DNA of 64,000 nt from Armigeres subalbatus (GCF_024139115.2 NC_085141.1:403933612-403997611); one strand, 5' to 3'. Counted from the stretch's first letter, positions 22,405-34,338 are shown. The notes: generated from the sequence alone by a model not told the origin. A program made the numbers and translations.

Positions 22405-23001
22405 TCATTTTGCACCTGGTCTGCCCATCTCGCTCGCTGCGCTCCATGCCGCAGGGTTGCTGTCCGACATTCTTGCAACATGTCCTGCCCATCGTACCCT
22501 TCCGGCTTTAGCTACCTTCTGGATACTGGGCTCCCCGTAGAGTTGGGCGAGCTCGTGGTTCATTCTTCGCCGCCACACACCGTTTTCTTGCACACCGCCA
22601 AAGATGATCCTAAGCACCCGTCTCTCGAATACTCTGAGTGCTTGCAAGTCGTCCTCGAGCATTGTCCATGTTTCATGTCCGTAGAGGACAACCGGTCTTA
22701 TTAGCGTCTTGTACGTGACACATTTGGTGCGGTGGCCAATCTTTCTGGTAAGCTCTCCAGGGAAGCTGTTCTCGTCCATAATTTTCCATAGCTCTACGCG
22801 GTCTATACTGTCGTATGCCGCCTTGAAATCAACGAACAGATGGGACGTTGGGACCTGGTATTCACGGCATTTTTGAAGGATTTGCCGTACAGTAAAGATC
22901 TGGTCCGTTGCCGAGCGGCCGTCAACGAAGCCGGCTTGATAACTTCCCACGAACTCATTCACTAATGGTGAAAGACGTCGGAAGATGATCTGGGATATCA
23001 C
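22405..23001 (-). pseudogene. LINE-B reverse transcriptase with palm deletion, and C-terminal domain
   Basis: A 198-codon minus-strand frame. It starts in the RT fingers (SYQAGFVDGRSATDQ), includes motif A (DFKAAYDSIDR) and then jumps from FPGELTRKI to HRTKCVTYKTLIRPVVLYG. Motif B, the FADD box and the thumb are missing, so it cannot polymerise. The C-terminal part (ETWTMLEDDLQALRVFERR, VRWAGHVARM) is the conserved region after the RT. The sequence to 22300 is 3' UTR. Confidence 0.85.
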
Positions 23002-23243
23002 TTTGTAGGCTGCATTAAGATGGTGATCGCTCGAAAGTTCTCACACTCCAGCTTGTCGCCTTTCTTGTAGATGGGGCATATAACCCCTTCCTTCCACTCC
23101 TCCGGTAGCTGTTCATTTTTCCAGATTCTGACTATCAATTTGTGCAGGCAAGTGGCTAGCTTTTCCGGGCCCATCTTGATGAGCTCAGCTCCGATACCAT
23201 CCTTACCAGCTGCTTTATTGGTCTTTAGCTGTTGGATGGCATC

Positions 23244-24064
23244 CTAGACTTCCCTCAAGGTGGGGGCTGGTTGGCTTCCATCGTCCGCTGAACTGACGTA
23301 GTCATCTCCTCTGCTGCCTTGACTTTCACTGCCTTGACTTTCACTGCCTTGACTTTCACTGCCTGTACTCTCAGCGCCATTCAAATGTTCCTCGTAGTGC
23401 TGCTTCCACCTTTCGATCACCACACGTTCGTCCGTCAAGATGCTCCTATCCTTATCCCGGCACATTTCTGCCGGGTACCTTGCTACAGCGCGATCGCGTG
23501 CGCTGTGTCCTTCTCCTCCAGAATCTATCTGCACTCTTCGTCGAACCAATCGTTCCGTCGACTTCGTCCCACATGCCCGACGTTGTTCTCCGCTGCGTCG
23601 TTAATGGCTGCTTTGACTGTATTCCAGCAGTCCTCAAGAGGGGCCCCATCGAGCTCACCCTCTTCCGGCAACGCTGCCTCGAGATCAGGTTGCTTCAGTC
23701 GCTCTAGGTCGTACCGCGGCGGTCGTCGGTACCGAACATTGTTGATGACGGATAGTTTTGGGCGCAGTTTAACCATCACCAGATAGTGGTCAGAGTCGAT
23801 GTTAGCGCCACGATATGTCCTGACGTCGATGATGTCGGAGAAGTGCCGTCCATCAATCAGAACGTGGTAGATTTGTGATTCTGTCTGCAGTGGTGATCTC
23901 CAGGTGTACCGATACGGAAGGCTGTGTTGGGTGCTGTGAATGGCCATGTTCTTGGAGGCAGCGAAATCAATAAGTCGTAGGCCGTTTTCGTTCGTCAGCC
24001 GGTGTGCGCTGAACTTCCCAATAGTCGGTCTAAACTCCTCCTCTTGGCCAACCTGAGCGTTCAA
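23244..24064 (-). pseudogene. LINE-B endonuclease C-terminal part and linker
   Basis: Frames 24064-23525 and 23549-23244. The first carries NAQVG, WRSPLQTESQIYHVLIDGRH and NIDSDHYLV. The catalytic QIDHV reads QIYHV, so the metal-binding Asp is lost. The linker that follows has a short tandem GSESQ repeat (five-residue units at about 23320-23365) and ends before the RT. A frameshift separates the two. Confidence 0.8.
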
Positions 24065-24226
24065 ATCTCCTATGATGATTTTGACGTCGTGGCTTGGGCA
24101 GCTATCATACTCACGTTCCAGCTGCGCGTAGAATGCGTCCTTATCATCATCATCATGATCCCTTCCAACAAACCTCCTGCAGCGCTACGATGCCGAATCC
24201 ACGGCTCAACACATCGGCGAGTATGC

Positions 24227-26132
24227 GAGTAAACTTACGTTTATAGTCAACACAATTTCAGCATGTTGTTGATTTTCAATTATGTTAAATTTTGTAACAT
24301 TTATCTCGTACTCGGTCTTTATTACGTTTAAAATTATTATTGTATTTCACCTCTCTCTACTTCTCATTTGCCCCAATGCAATGGTGTGATATCAGCGGAA
24401 TAATGTCTAGAACTATTTGTTCTTGTTTTAAACGTATTTTTATTTAGGAAATTCCACGTGATCATTAATTCTTTCAGTCTCCTGGGTTCAACGATTTTGA
24501 AAATATTGATAAAGAAAGTTGATCAAGTAATGTTTTGTCTAGATGATCTAGAGACAAGATTTTATTTTATCCCTAGCTTTTAGTTTTTCAAACTCACTCT
24601 AAAAAAAATCATGAATTTTTCACAACCGTATCCATAATATCAAGTCACGATTTACGCCTCTACAGATTTACTTTGTTTAGGAACGAAACAAAACCTATTC
24701 CATATGTTTTCAATTTTCAATAATTGAATACATTTTTCGTTGGCACTGCAGTGAGGCGGCTGAAATGAGAAATTAAAGCTAGCAGTTAATACCTATGGAA
24801 GGGCTCCTAGAATTCTACACTGGCCATCGATATACCACTTGGTGCTAGCACATTGTCTTTGAGAACTAGAGCGTGCTTGCGATGACTAGTGCCCCAACTC
24901 TGTCTCCGGTAGTGGATCTCTAGCTCACGAGTCGGTGATGTCGAGAAGTTTAACTACACATTCAATGAAATATCCCAATATGTGGCCTGCTAGACAATTT
25001 TATTCACATTTACCATTTTTACCGTATTTTTTGGAATTGGTCCCACTGTGCGCCCATTGTTAATCGTTATGAGTGCACATGATATTCACACCCATATCGG
25101 ATCACAAAAGGGCTAACGGGCTTACTTTATTGAATACAAGAAAGCTGCTTTCCGGCGCGCGAGCCGTTTTGATTGGGATTCCACAGAGAGCGGTCGAGCA
25201 AGATTTCACGTAGAGCGGACACATCGCATTAGTGGTGGCGTCGCATTAGTGGTGGCGTCTGTTAATATCTCTTTTTGGATATATAGATTTAGTCCTGAGA
25301 AGACTGTGTGTAAATTATTCTTGAAGCTCCTCTCAGTTTGCAACCGGCGCCATAAAAAAACGGTACACGTAAGCTTCCATCGAAGGCGGAAACCGAACGT
25401 TGCAAATAAATATATTTGCGTTTGGTTTCACGCCACTTCTGATTCTGCTTATTTTTCCTTTATTTCGGGCATTTTTGAGAATGGTGTCTTCTAGGATTGT
25501 GAAATCCTCCACTGGAAACCCAGCGGCGATGCGGCAGATGAGTCGTGGTAATCCATTTTACACGGTTGAAGACTCAAAGTCCATCCAACTGGGAGCTACT
25601 ATTCAGCTTCTTGATTCAGTTGACCTCCGAGCAATTTTCTCAATGTTAATAAAAATGATGATGACAAATGCCATCAATTTCATATAGCTACGTGGTCCTA
25701 CGTCACCTTCAATCAAAACAGGGCGTGTGCCACCTCATACTTGATGATTTAACGAAACAATGAAATAAATTCTGTTTTGTGGCTCTAAGGCCATTTGGTC
25801 ATATTGGCTGCGATCCGTGAAACCTACTAAAGGGAAACTTGTTCAATTGAATCAAATCAGCCTAGTCAGACTGAACTCAGGTAGCCAAAGAACCCTAAAA
25901 GTATCATTCCCATCATTGCTTTGTAAAATCATGAAGCTTGTGGTGCTACATGACCTGATTTGACTCAATTAAGAACCATTCCATAGGTATTTTGGATTGA
26001 AGCCGATGTTAACGGTTTGAACCCTAATGGCCCAGGAGATCTAAAAATATAATTTTCAGCATGACACGACGAAATATTTTGACTACATCGCTCATCTGAA
26101 AGGGCGGCTTTCCACCGGATAGTTCACATCAA
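24227..26132. other. 1.9-kb unassigned DNA
   Basis: No gene recognised. An 18-bp direct duplication (CGCATTAGTGGTGGCGT twice) lies at 25225-25259. Frames of 81 and 95 codons at 25249-25687 overlap in different frames and show no motif. Confidence 0.4.
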
Positions 26133-26260
26133 GTCAAGTACGAGACACTGAAGTCTACTATACTGTTGAGGTTGAAATACGTAAATGTAAAGTCACAATC
26201 GAATGGTGGAATCAAATAGGGCAGTACTAACTAGTCGTAGTTATTGACAGTAGAAACAAG
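26133..26260 (+). repeat. dispersed repeat, copy 1
   Basis: GTCAAGTACGAGACACTGAAG, GTTGAGG-GAAATACGTA and a GTACTAA-CT-GTC end are shared with 40293-40420. About 128 bp, diverged, no coding capacity; parent family unknown. Confidence 0.6.
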
Positions 26261-27753
26261 GTTCTTCTTCAGGGGTCCTTTCTGGTTTCCTGAAATTTGT
26301 CTCGCTCCAGGCAGCCCTTGTGATGGCCATTTATGTAACTAGCTGGGACCACTGCCAAACCCCACCACAACATGCCCTTGGACACAGTAACAGCTATCTT
26401 AAGCCCAAAGCACACTCAAATCAAGCTTCAGTGGTATAAGGGCTAATGACACAAAGTGTAGTCTTTCTTTGTCGACTTCTCTTTAAAAAACAATATGTCT
26501 GATGTGGCAAAGCGCAGCAAATCGTATACTAGTTTATTTTATTTACTTTTTTGAAAAGCCAATTGACGGTCCTCTTGTGCCTTCGATGCATGACCAGCTT
26601 TTGACACATGTAGAATCAACCAAAGCGCTAAAAAAATATGGTCATCAAAATACGTATTTTTAACCTGAGTCGTATATTACAACAAGAGCAGAGTTGCGTC
26701 TATCAGTGTGGGATTGACTATCTTCGTTTCCATCATTAATATATGAATCCATTCAATAATTCTTATAAATCTCTGCACAATGCATGGGCTTATCGCATTC
26801 AACATCCAAACGTCACACGCCTTCTCGGAAGATAGGACCGAAATCTGTCAAGCATTCTTTTACTACCGGTCCCGCATCCCTTTCGCCCACGAAATACCCT
26901 TTATCACATCGGTATGAGCTTACACGATTTCACGCTTCCAAGCGCGGATTTTGAGGCATTATTGTCGAAATGGTGGCACCAGACATACTCTCCCCCGTAT
27001 ATAATTCCGGTATTCCGAAATGCTCGTCGAAGTGGTATGTTGCCTCTCGGAAAAGGTAGGATACATTCGGTGAAACCGTGAGAGCAGCACCGTAACGAGA
27101 ACGGATGACGAAACGGGCAAACAGGGGAAGCCTCCCGAGCCACGTTTGGGTACATGCAATTCAGCTAGCTGTCAATGCTTGGCTCAAAAAGTTGGCACGA
27201 GAAAGAAGACGGAAGTGGCACGCCCGAAGCATATAATTTTGCAACATTTCACAGTGCACAGTGGCTCCGGTTGTTCCTCACAAAAAATATTTTGAAATGA
27301 TGCGGAATATTGAGGTGAGCCAACCTATGACTGAAAGTATCTCGAATAAACATAAAAAGAGGGATATGAAAGAGGAATTGAGAAATCTTAAAAAAAATTA
27401 TAAAGTATTTGAATAATACGATGAACAATGATAGATATGAAATGCAGTTTAAGAAAACCAGAAAGTGAAATTCGTTTTTAATATAGCGAAAATCAGCTAT
27501 TTTAATAGCGATATTAAGGGTTTAATTGCTGATATGACATATTCTAAGCCACCTTGCTCGGCAGACCAAGAACGGGAATCCGCTGTTTCACCACCCACTG
27601 CTACCCAAAACGAAACACAGCTACATTGTACTTTGGAAGCTGTAACATATTTTTCAAGCTTTTTGTATCGCACCATGACTCGCTTAGCTGCTAAGGTGTG
27701 TGATGCGGGCCAAGCCAGGTGCGCCGAACGGAAGCAGATGATGAAGGGGAAAC
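26261..27753. other. unassigned DNA
   Basis: At 26275-26400 there is weak similarity to the LINE-A 5' UTR at 2140-2235 (CAAACCCCACCAC and CCCTTGGACA words). Small frames at 26904-27159 and 27465-27764 occur on both strands and are not recognisable. Confidence 0.35.
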
Positions 27754-28090
27754 TCATATTTTAACACATTTCACAGGCAGCTGATTTCTTGCACGAAGCC
27801 AGCGGAGATTAATATGGGGATCCCCAAAATAGGTAAACTTCGTGAAGCGTGTCCCGCTTTCGGTTTCCGTGTGGTACCCGTAATAGCCGGGTTCTTTCCG
27901 GGAACAATTTTTGTCATTGTCCGTGCCATAAGTACAAGAACATGACAGAATTGGTTTGTTGGGGGGTTTTTTGGCTGGTGGCGGAATAGTTGAAGTGTTG
28001 AACAGAACGAGAAACGGGTTGGCGGAATCATTCATACCATCAGAAGGATTAAAATGTCCGGTGGTTGAAAATTTCGCCGTAGGTCTTCTG
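27754..28090 (-). CDS. candidate terminal coding exon of an unidentified host gene
   Basis: Minus strand, from a strong splice-acceptor context (TTTTCATTTCCACAG, ending at about 28091) through an open frame to TGA at 27754-27756. With a first partial codon the exon encodes about 111 residues. A Pro- and Lys-rich stretch is followed by a compact Cys- and aromatic-rich segment with CSCTYGTDNDKNC, GYYGYHTE, FTKFTYFGDPHINLRW and a final PVKCVKI. The even composition, the Cys spacing and the acceptor suggest real coding sequence rather than a transposon. I do not recognise the family. Upstream exons would lie to the right, beyond 28100, possibly past the large LINE. An in-frame Met at 28035 would be the start if it is a single-exon ORF. 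Confidence 0.4.
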
Positions 28091-28486
28091 TGGAAATGAA
28101 AAGGTATTAATACTGCTTTATGTTCACCATTTGGCTTCGAAACACGGTGATATTAAAAGTTACTGGAATTTTGATACACCATAACAATGATAAAGAACTA
28201 GAACACATTACATTAATTTATTTTAAATAAACCGCAAGTTGATTACAAAGTTTTCATAACATATGTGAATTTCATTGGCAGATCTATCAGATATTTTTTA
28301 ATGATTTTTTTTTATTTTTTTTTAATGATTTAACCAAACCCAAACACGGTAGTATGCGTTTTGAAACAGGCTTCTAAAGGGTGAGTTGACAAATGGAAAG
28401 TGAAATACAGCATTGCTCTGGTCCTCACAAATTTAAATCCTACGCTTTCACGGACCTTCCGATGTTCACTGTTTCACTTCCGTGTT
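28091..28486. other. AT-rich DNA, possible intron
   Basis: Follows the candidate acceptor on the minus strand; no other feature seen. Confidence 0.35.
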
Positions 28487-28610
28487 CAATCTCGTGTTTC
28501 GAGTTTCTAATCGTGATGCTATCGTCATGTTAACGGTTGATTGGTTTGAGACCTAATCAACTGTTAACATGACGAAAGCATCACGATTAGAAACTGGAAA
28601 CACGAGATTG
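28487..28610. repeat. 124-bp near-perfect hairpin
   Basis: CAATCTCGTGTTTCGAGTTT at the left pairs with the complement ending at 28610. The arms are about 57 bp with four or five mismatches, around a loop of about 9 bases (TTTGAGACC). The transcript would fold into a long stem. Probably a foldback MITE; a small-RNA source is only a possibility. Confidence 0.8.
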
Positions 28611-29699
28611 CAATACGCTCGGTTTCATAGGTTGTGACATGATAATATTCGACTAATTAGGGTTTCTTACCCCATTCCCGGCCTAACATGCGTACGACTG
28701 CATTATTCAATTGATATTTATGACAGGAAGCAACTTTTCCTGAATTTTGTGGGCTGTATAATACTGCATTGGGGTTCACTTCTGCTTAAAAAATAGCTAT
28801 TTGTGCTAAATATCGTTCAAGAAAGCTTTTATTTGATTTAAATTAACGAGGTGCAGCACTCATTTCAGTCATAGCGATTTCCATTCGGCATATCACAAAA
28901 ACCAGTTCCCGGCCTAAGCAAAATTTCACTCAATCTCTCAACATTTCTCTCTCATTCTCTCTCGGGACGGTAGAAAATGCGACGTAAACAAAAATATGCA
29001 CGTTCCACGACAACAAGATGCCAGATGGTATCATTCATAATCATTTTATTTGGTTGAGAAGATATATTTACTCATCCAATTTTTTCCAAATACTTAAAAA
29101 TAATATTGTTTCACCTTTTGAAATCGAGAAAATTATAAATAACATGATAGCGTCAACATATTAAACAGTTTTCCTATCAACGATGAAGGATCATTTTCAT
29201 TCTCCTGGCCTTCTGGCAGCACGGTGCGGCTAGAAGTTTTTGGGCCGAGGTGATTTTTTGGTCGGTTTGAGAATACATTGTTAAATGTATTCTAATTATG
29301 TTTATATAAGTTCTAGTGATACGTTCTAGTTATTAGATTGAAGTGCGTGTGTGGAGCATTATGGTGTGGTGATTAAAAGCTTGAAGCAATGATTGTAACG
29401 AGCACTAGGACGATTTTCAGGTAGGTGTTTATTTGATGATACCGTTTTGTAAAAGTGGAAAGAATCACTCCGGCTCAGTGGTGTGGCATCGGAGAGTGAG
29501 ATTTTGAAATCTACATTTTTATTTTCTACAATTGGATCAATTAGGAGTAAAACAAGTGATTGGAAGATATTGAATATTGTGAAAAATAAATGGGAGACTT
29601 TTTAAAAATTATCAATCATAAACCTACGGCTTCCAAACAGTATAAATAATTAGTTTTCTGTGTAGTGAGCCGGGAACCGGGTCCATAGGCCCAAGTAGT
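28611..29699. other. unassigned DNA
   Basis: No gene recognised. Confidence 0.4.
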
Positions 29700-29885
29700 G
29701 ATTTACCCTACATCCCCTCAACTTTGTTATCGTGGTGCCAAACTTTTGTTTTTGGATTGGACAGAAAATGTGCAAACCGGGAATCGTGCAGCTACCGTCT
29801 TTCCTAACTGTGGTACCACTAACGAGCTGGGAACCCGCGCTATGGTGCTCAACAAAATGCGCCAACATCTGATCTGTTGTTAATC
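29700..29885 (+). pseudogene. LINE-A endonuclease fragment
   Basis: The plus frame reads WTENVQTGNRAATVFPNCGT, then NELGTRAMVLNKMRQHLICC. This aligns by eye with the segment at 1750-1880 on the minus strand of LINE-A copy 1 (WTGQKMWKSGHRAATFYQSC). Only about 60 residues remain. Confidence 0.7.
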
Positions 29886-29899
29886 GGCCCTCACGAATA

Positions 29900-30064
29900 G
29901 GGGCCATCCACAAAGTACGTCACGCTCCTAGGGGGGTGGGGGGTTCCGAACAGCGTGACGACTCGTACAAAAATTTTAGAGGTTTAATACAAAAAGTGTG
30001 ACGAAGGGGGGAGGGGGGGTTGAAAATAGCCAAATTTTGCGTGACGTACTTTATGGATCTTCCC
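29900..30064. mobile_element. 165-bp MITE with AAAGTACGTCACGC ends
   Basis: The left end GGGCCATCCACAAAGTACGT and the right end (ACGTACTTTATGGATCTTCCC, written in two parts: ACGTACTTTATGG and ATCTTCCC) are near-complements over 26 bp. The middle is G-rich. A right-half copy is at 43351-43416. It lies 170 bp left of the big LINE target site. Confidence 0.75.
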
Positions 30065-30261
30065 ATACCTGCCTGGCATTTACCGACGCAGATCTTCTCA
30101 GACGATTTCAGTATAATAAACAGAAAAAGGCGACAGAATATTGAACGACAACTCTCTTAACTCTAGTCTGTGCTATTTCTCATAGCCCGTCAACTAATTG
30201 GTAGGCAGTTCTTCATCATCCCATATTTTCTGAATACAGTGGTGGATTGAATTATGTAACT

Positions 30262-31862
30262 CGTTGGCATCAAGACACGAAGGCGATCGGTTGCTTTTCG
30301 GGCGAGATGCATATTCGCGTTGCGTAGAAATCTAGCTGTGGTTTATCAAGTGGTTAATTGAGTGATTTACAGGTGGTAGCTAAGTAGCTTAAGTAGAGGA
30401 TTGGAAGGTGTTCCATTTAAATCAATAATTAGAGCAAAGTATCGGATTTAGATGATTGAGTAGAAAATTTGTACATCGGGAGAAGCGCGTAGCGCTAGAC
30501 CCTTCGGGGGCTTTCGGCGTGAAAATAATAGCTGGAAGATAAAATGGTGGATTGTGTTATTTGAAACAGGAGAGACAATATGAAAAGAGAGTGAGTGAAG
30601 TTGTTGGTATAAGTGTGGGATTGGAACAGAACGTAGTGGTGTAATACGGATTTTTACCAGCATTGGAAGAAGGAAACAGTTGAATGCGGGCTACCTGCGG
30701 ATTAAATAGACTTTTTAGTGGGAGGATTCGGCAAGCTGAATATAAATGAGGGAAAATATGGTGTACGCAGGGACGGGAACGGTTGACATTTCTTTTTATC
30801 ATTCAATCTGCCACGAAGTAAAAGAAAAACAAAAACACGGCAGCCGCAGCAGCAGCCACGACCAGGCAGACGACAGTCAGCACATGATTTTATTATTTTC
30901 TCTCCCCACAATTAATGTTTCTGTACGCTCATTTCACGACGTATGACCGTTTTTTTGTGGTAAATGATTATTTCTTTAATCCTTGCTCATTTTAGAGACT
31001 AGAACTAATGAATTAGTACCAACGGCTAGCATTCTTTCTAGGCTTTGCGCCACAGGCAATTAAACTCGATTCTGTTTTGTTTGCGAGCGCACGAACCGAA
31101 ACAAAAAATCTGCTGACTGTACCGACGGCTCGACTCTCACGCAGCAGCAGGCAGGAACATACAAACAGTTTGCCTCATCGGTAAAAAAAATGTCACAATG
31201 AGGCGTACATTTTTTTTGGAAAACTGTTTCGGTTTGTGCGGTGCGTGAAATTTGACCGGATAAAATGTAAACATTCGCATAATCACAGTGTTTTACTGTA
31301 CATTTCCCGACACTGGGTGTACGGTGCTATCGACTGAATAAGATTCGAATGCATCAGAGGCGTGTGTGGAGAGAGTATGAAGAAAAATTTAAACAGTGTG
31401 AGAGGAAGATTTGGGGTAAAAAAGTGAGTGGCCGTTGTAGTGTATGTGTGGGTAACGGGTAAAACGAGTACTTGGAGCACAATTAAATTGAGGAGAAAAA
31501 AAGGAAAGAAGCAAAATATCGCGGAAGGACGAAGAGGGTGACGAAAGGGTAGGGGTGCGTCGACGGAGACAAGTGCTTTGAAACGAATCGAAAGAGGAAA
31601 AGAAATTCCTTAATGATTCGCTGAGTGAGCGGCGAGTAAATAGGAAGAACATAAGCACAGTGGTGTTAGTGTACTTTAGGGTAATGATAAAAACATACAT
31701 CGTTATGCGGTTGTGGAATAATAAATGATATGAAGAATAATTGTGGATTACAGCGTGGGAAATAATGAATGATTGAGAACTGGATGATTGAGGGTAAATG
31801 AATTTCGAACAACATTAAGGTAAGATTAGCTATAAGTTTTTGGAAATATATTAAAGAGCAAA
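30262..31862 (+). other. 5' UTR of the OTU-LINE
   Basis: 1,601 bases with no long plus-strand frame. An imperfect inverted repeat (GCGCACGAACCGAAACA against TGTTTCGGTTTGTGC) spans 31084-31246. The internal promoter expected for such elements should lie near the 5' end, but no motif is clear. Confidence 0.6.
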
Positions 31863-34334
31863 ATGGAACGAAATACAGTAATAATAAACGAAAAACAGCT
31901 AGCGGTATTACAATCATTGAATCATTATTCTTTTATAGGGGCTCTCATACAACAATTAAAAATGTTGAACGAAGAGTTCAATAGACATAATTTAAATGAA
32001 ATTGAATTCTGTTGTCTAATTGGAGAATTCATCGAACAAAACATTGACATTTTTTTGGAAATTTGGGGTTCCCATTGTATGAAAATTATAGAAAACATTT
32101 ATTCACGGGAGAACGGGATGAACATCCAAATTGCTCAAGCAACAAGCGTAATGTTTCAAGTCAGGATTATACTTTATCAGACAAATATAAAAGAGAAAAT
32201 AATTAACCCCCCTTATATGCAGGACTTAGAAGAATTACAGTGCGTTCGAATATTGTATACGAATAACAACTGCATGGATAAGTATTATAGCATTGTTAGT
32301 GTAAAGCACAGAACATATGAAAATAAATTCAAAGAAGAAGGAATAGACGAGAGTTACGGCGAAATGTTATCAGAAAGGATGGAAGATATGGGTCCGGACA
32401 CAACTCATGCAAGTGTGATAGAAGATCCACATAGAAAAACAACAGAAGGAATATTGCATACCATCAGCAGTCGCAGTACACACATAAAAACAGTAGGAAC
32501 AGTTGAACCTATGGATTCAGTAGGTTTTTATTCAATCAAAGAATATAGAACAGACAAAGTACTGATTGTAAAAAGAATATTGGGGGATGGGAACTGTTTT
32601 GTAAGAGCGGTCATAGATCAACTGAATAAAAATAAACGGAAATACCGATGCGATATGAGGGATATAATGAAATTACGCAGCAGGATAGCTAACCATATGT
32701 TGAGTAACCAAGATAGGTTCGAAGCGTATTTAACAGAAAGTTTAGAAGACGGAGGCTTTGTAAGGTTCATAGATCAAGTCAAGCAATCGGGGGTTTGGCT
32801 TGGCCATGAAAGTATGGTGGCCGTGGCAGAACTGTTGGATAAGTGTGTAATAGTATACCAAACAGACAGTGATACATTGGTGATAGGGCAGGAAAAAGAA
32901 AGAGAAGAGGATGTATTAAGAATATTATATACAGGCATAGATGGCACTAAGAACCATTTCGATAGTATCCGAAGCATAATTGAAGAGAACTGCATTAGGC
33001 AAGTAAACAATGGATTAAAATTGCATGAAACAAATAGAAGTAGGATGGCAAAGAATATTGGGGAATCGACAGAAAAGGATAAGGATTACAGAAAAGCCAA
33101 GAAAGCATCAGAAAAAACAAAGGAATCAACGAAAGGTCGGAAAAATAACGAAAATGAAGAATACACAGGAAATACGGAGCGGCTGGAGGTAAACGAGAAG
33201 AGAAGAGGAGAAAATGAGGAACTTGTACAGAACGAAAACAAAAATAACCAACGCAACCAGATAGAAACAGAGGACAGTACTGGAGGAATTAGGGGTAGCA
33301 CCTCCAATCCGCAGGAAGGCATTCAAAAATTTACGAAAATGACAGTAGAATTAAAAACAACAAATGACATGGTGACACAAGCGGAAAGTACAGTAAAGAA
33401 TGGAACGAAAATAATCAACATCGAAGAGAAAAGGGATCTGGAAGAAACTAACACGAACCTGGAACAGATCAACGAGATGAGATTATGGGAAACTTCTAGA
33501 CGGAGTACGAATTCTGAAGAAACCGTGTACGAACCCGGAATGATGTTGGAGCTAACAGCAGAAGGAACAAGGCAAGAAGAAGGAAGAAACGCAGAAGATA
33601 AGAAAAATAGAGGAACAAATGGAACCGAAGAAGGAGAAAAAAGAACGATATTGATAGCAACGCTTAATGTGAGAGGGTGCTCAAAATTAGAAAAACGTCA
33701 GCACATCGACAATGTCCTAAGCTCATATAAAGTTGATATAGCAGCGCTGCAGGAAGTAAACGTACGAGCAGAATCAATTTCAACCCGAAATTATAACTGG
33801 AATATAGGAACAAATGGACAGAACAAATCAAGAGGATTGGCTGTATTATCAAGAAAAGACTCTGAAATCGAGATAAAAGAATGGAAAGAGATAGGGACTC
33901 ATGGAATATCGGTAAGCTTATTGGTGAGAGGAAGAAAAGTAATATTAATAAATGTGCACGGACCGAACAAGAAAGGCTATACATTCTATTCAAAGTTGGC
34001 CAAAATCATCGACCAAGAGCATTTGAGGAAAGACCTTATATTGGTAGGAGATTGGAATGCGCAAATCGGTATGGACTCGATAACGCCAGAAGATGAGAAT
34101 ACTGTAGGTAAAAAATTAGGATTCCAGAAATGTAATGATAATGGGGAAGAATTCAAAATGTTTCTATTAGTTCACAAACTTCTAAATATATCATCTAAGA
34201 TTGGAGAGAACACAGACAAAACATGGAAAAGCGGAGGAAAAGAAAGCCAAATTGATCACATTTTAAAACCAAGAGAAGGGAGCATCGAAATTAAGCAATG
34301 TCAGCATCAACGAAGGATACAAAGCTCTTACTGA
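31863..34334 (+). CDS. OTU-LINE ORF1: OTU cysteine-protease-like domain and APE-type endonuclease
   Basis: 823 codons, start context AGCAAAATGG. Residues about 45-148 look like a degenerate OTU-like unit (ending RILYTNNN then DKYYSIV, with no DGNC signature). Residues about 234-372 form a complete OTU signature: GDGNCF with Asp242 and Cys245, VWLGHESMVAVAELL, and NHFDSI with His365. OTU proteases cut ubiquitin-type linkages; the role in a LINE is unknown. Residues about 380-590 are charged and low in complexity. From about 595 an APE endonuclease follows: LNVRG (Asn602), LQEV (Glu631), GDWNAQIG (Asp730, Asn732), QIDHIL (Asp798, His799). The final SDH motif of this fold is not visible before the stop, so the endonuclease may be incomplete. 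The RT lies in the next frame. Confidence 0.85.
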   Translation: MERNTVIINEKQLAVLQSLNHYSFIGALIQQLKMLNEEFNRHNLNEIEFCCLIGEFIEQNIDIFLEIWGSHCMKIIENIYSRENGMNIQIAQATSVMFQVRIILYQTNIKEKIINPPYMQDLEELQCVRILYTNNNCMDKYYSIVSVKHRTYENKFKEEGIDESYGEMLSERMEDMGPDTTHASVIEDPHRKTTEGILHTISSRSTHIKTVGTVEPMDSVGFYSIKEYRTDKVLIVKRILGDGNCFVRAVIDQLNKNKRKYRCDMRDIMKLRSRIANHMLSNQDRFEAYLTESLEDGGFVRFIDQVKQSGVWLGHESMVAVAELLDKCVIVYQTDSDTLVIGQEKEREEDVLRILYTGIDGTKNHFDSIRSIIEENCIRQVNNGLKLHETNRSRMAKNIGESTEKDKDYRKAKKASEKTKESTKGRKNNENEEYTGNTERLEVNEKRRGENEELVQNENKNNQRNQIETEDSTGGIRGSTSNPQEGIQKFTKMTVELKTTNDMVTQAESTVKNGTKIINIEEKRDLEETNTNLEQINEMRLWETSRRSTNSEETVYEPGMMLELTAEGTRQEEGRNAEDKKNRGTNGTEEGEKRTILIATLNVRGCSKLEKRQHIDNVLSSYKVDIAALQEVNVRAESISTRNYNWNIGTNGQNKSRGLAVLSRKDSEIEIKEWKEIGTHGISVSLLVRGRKVILINVHGPNKKGYTFYSKLAKIIDQEHLRKDLILVGDWNAQIGMDSITPEDENTVGKKLGFQKCNDNGEEFKMFLLVHKLLNISSKIGENTDKTWKSGGKESQIDHILKPREGSIEIKQCQHQRRIQSSY

Positions 34335-34338
34335 AAAG

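Larger units (their letters stand above)
22294..24226 (-). mobile_element. LINE-B copy, 5'-truncated and internally deleted
   Basis: Minus-strand LINE. The 3' terminus is at 22294 (ATTTATTTAGTCTACATC) and the coding region runs up to about 24226. There the sequence leaves the family just after GAGTATGCG, with a further deletion near 24155. Same family as 10351-10651 and 40656-42893. No target duplication found. Confidence 0.85.

Noticed and set aside
25400..25687. 95-codon frame, considered as LTR-retroelement gag
   Set aside because: No LTR pair, primer-binding site or zinc knuckle found nearby.
32774..33322. Minus-strand frames under ORF1 of the OTU-LINE
   Set aside because: Shadows of the A-rich coding strand; no motifs.
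31863..34334. Reading ORF1 as a host OTU deubiquitinase
   Set aside because: The same ORF continues into an APE-type endonuclease and lies between a target-site duplication and an RT, so it belongs to the LINE.
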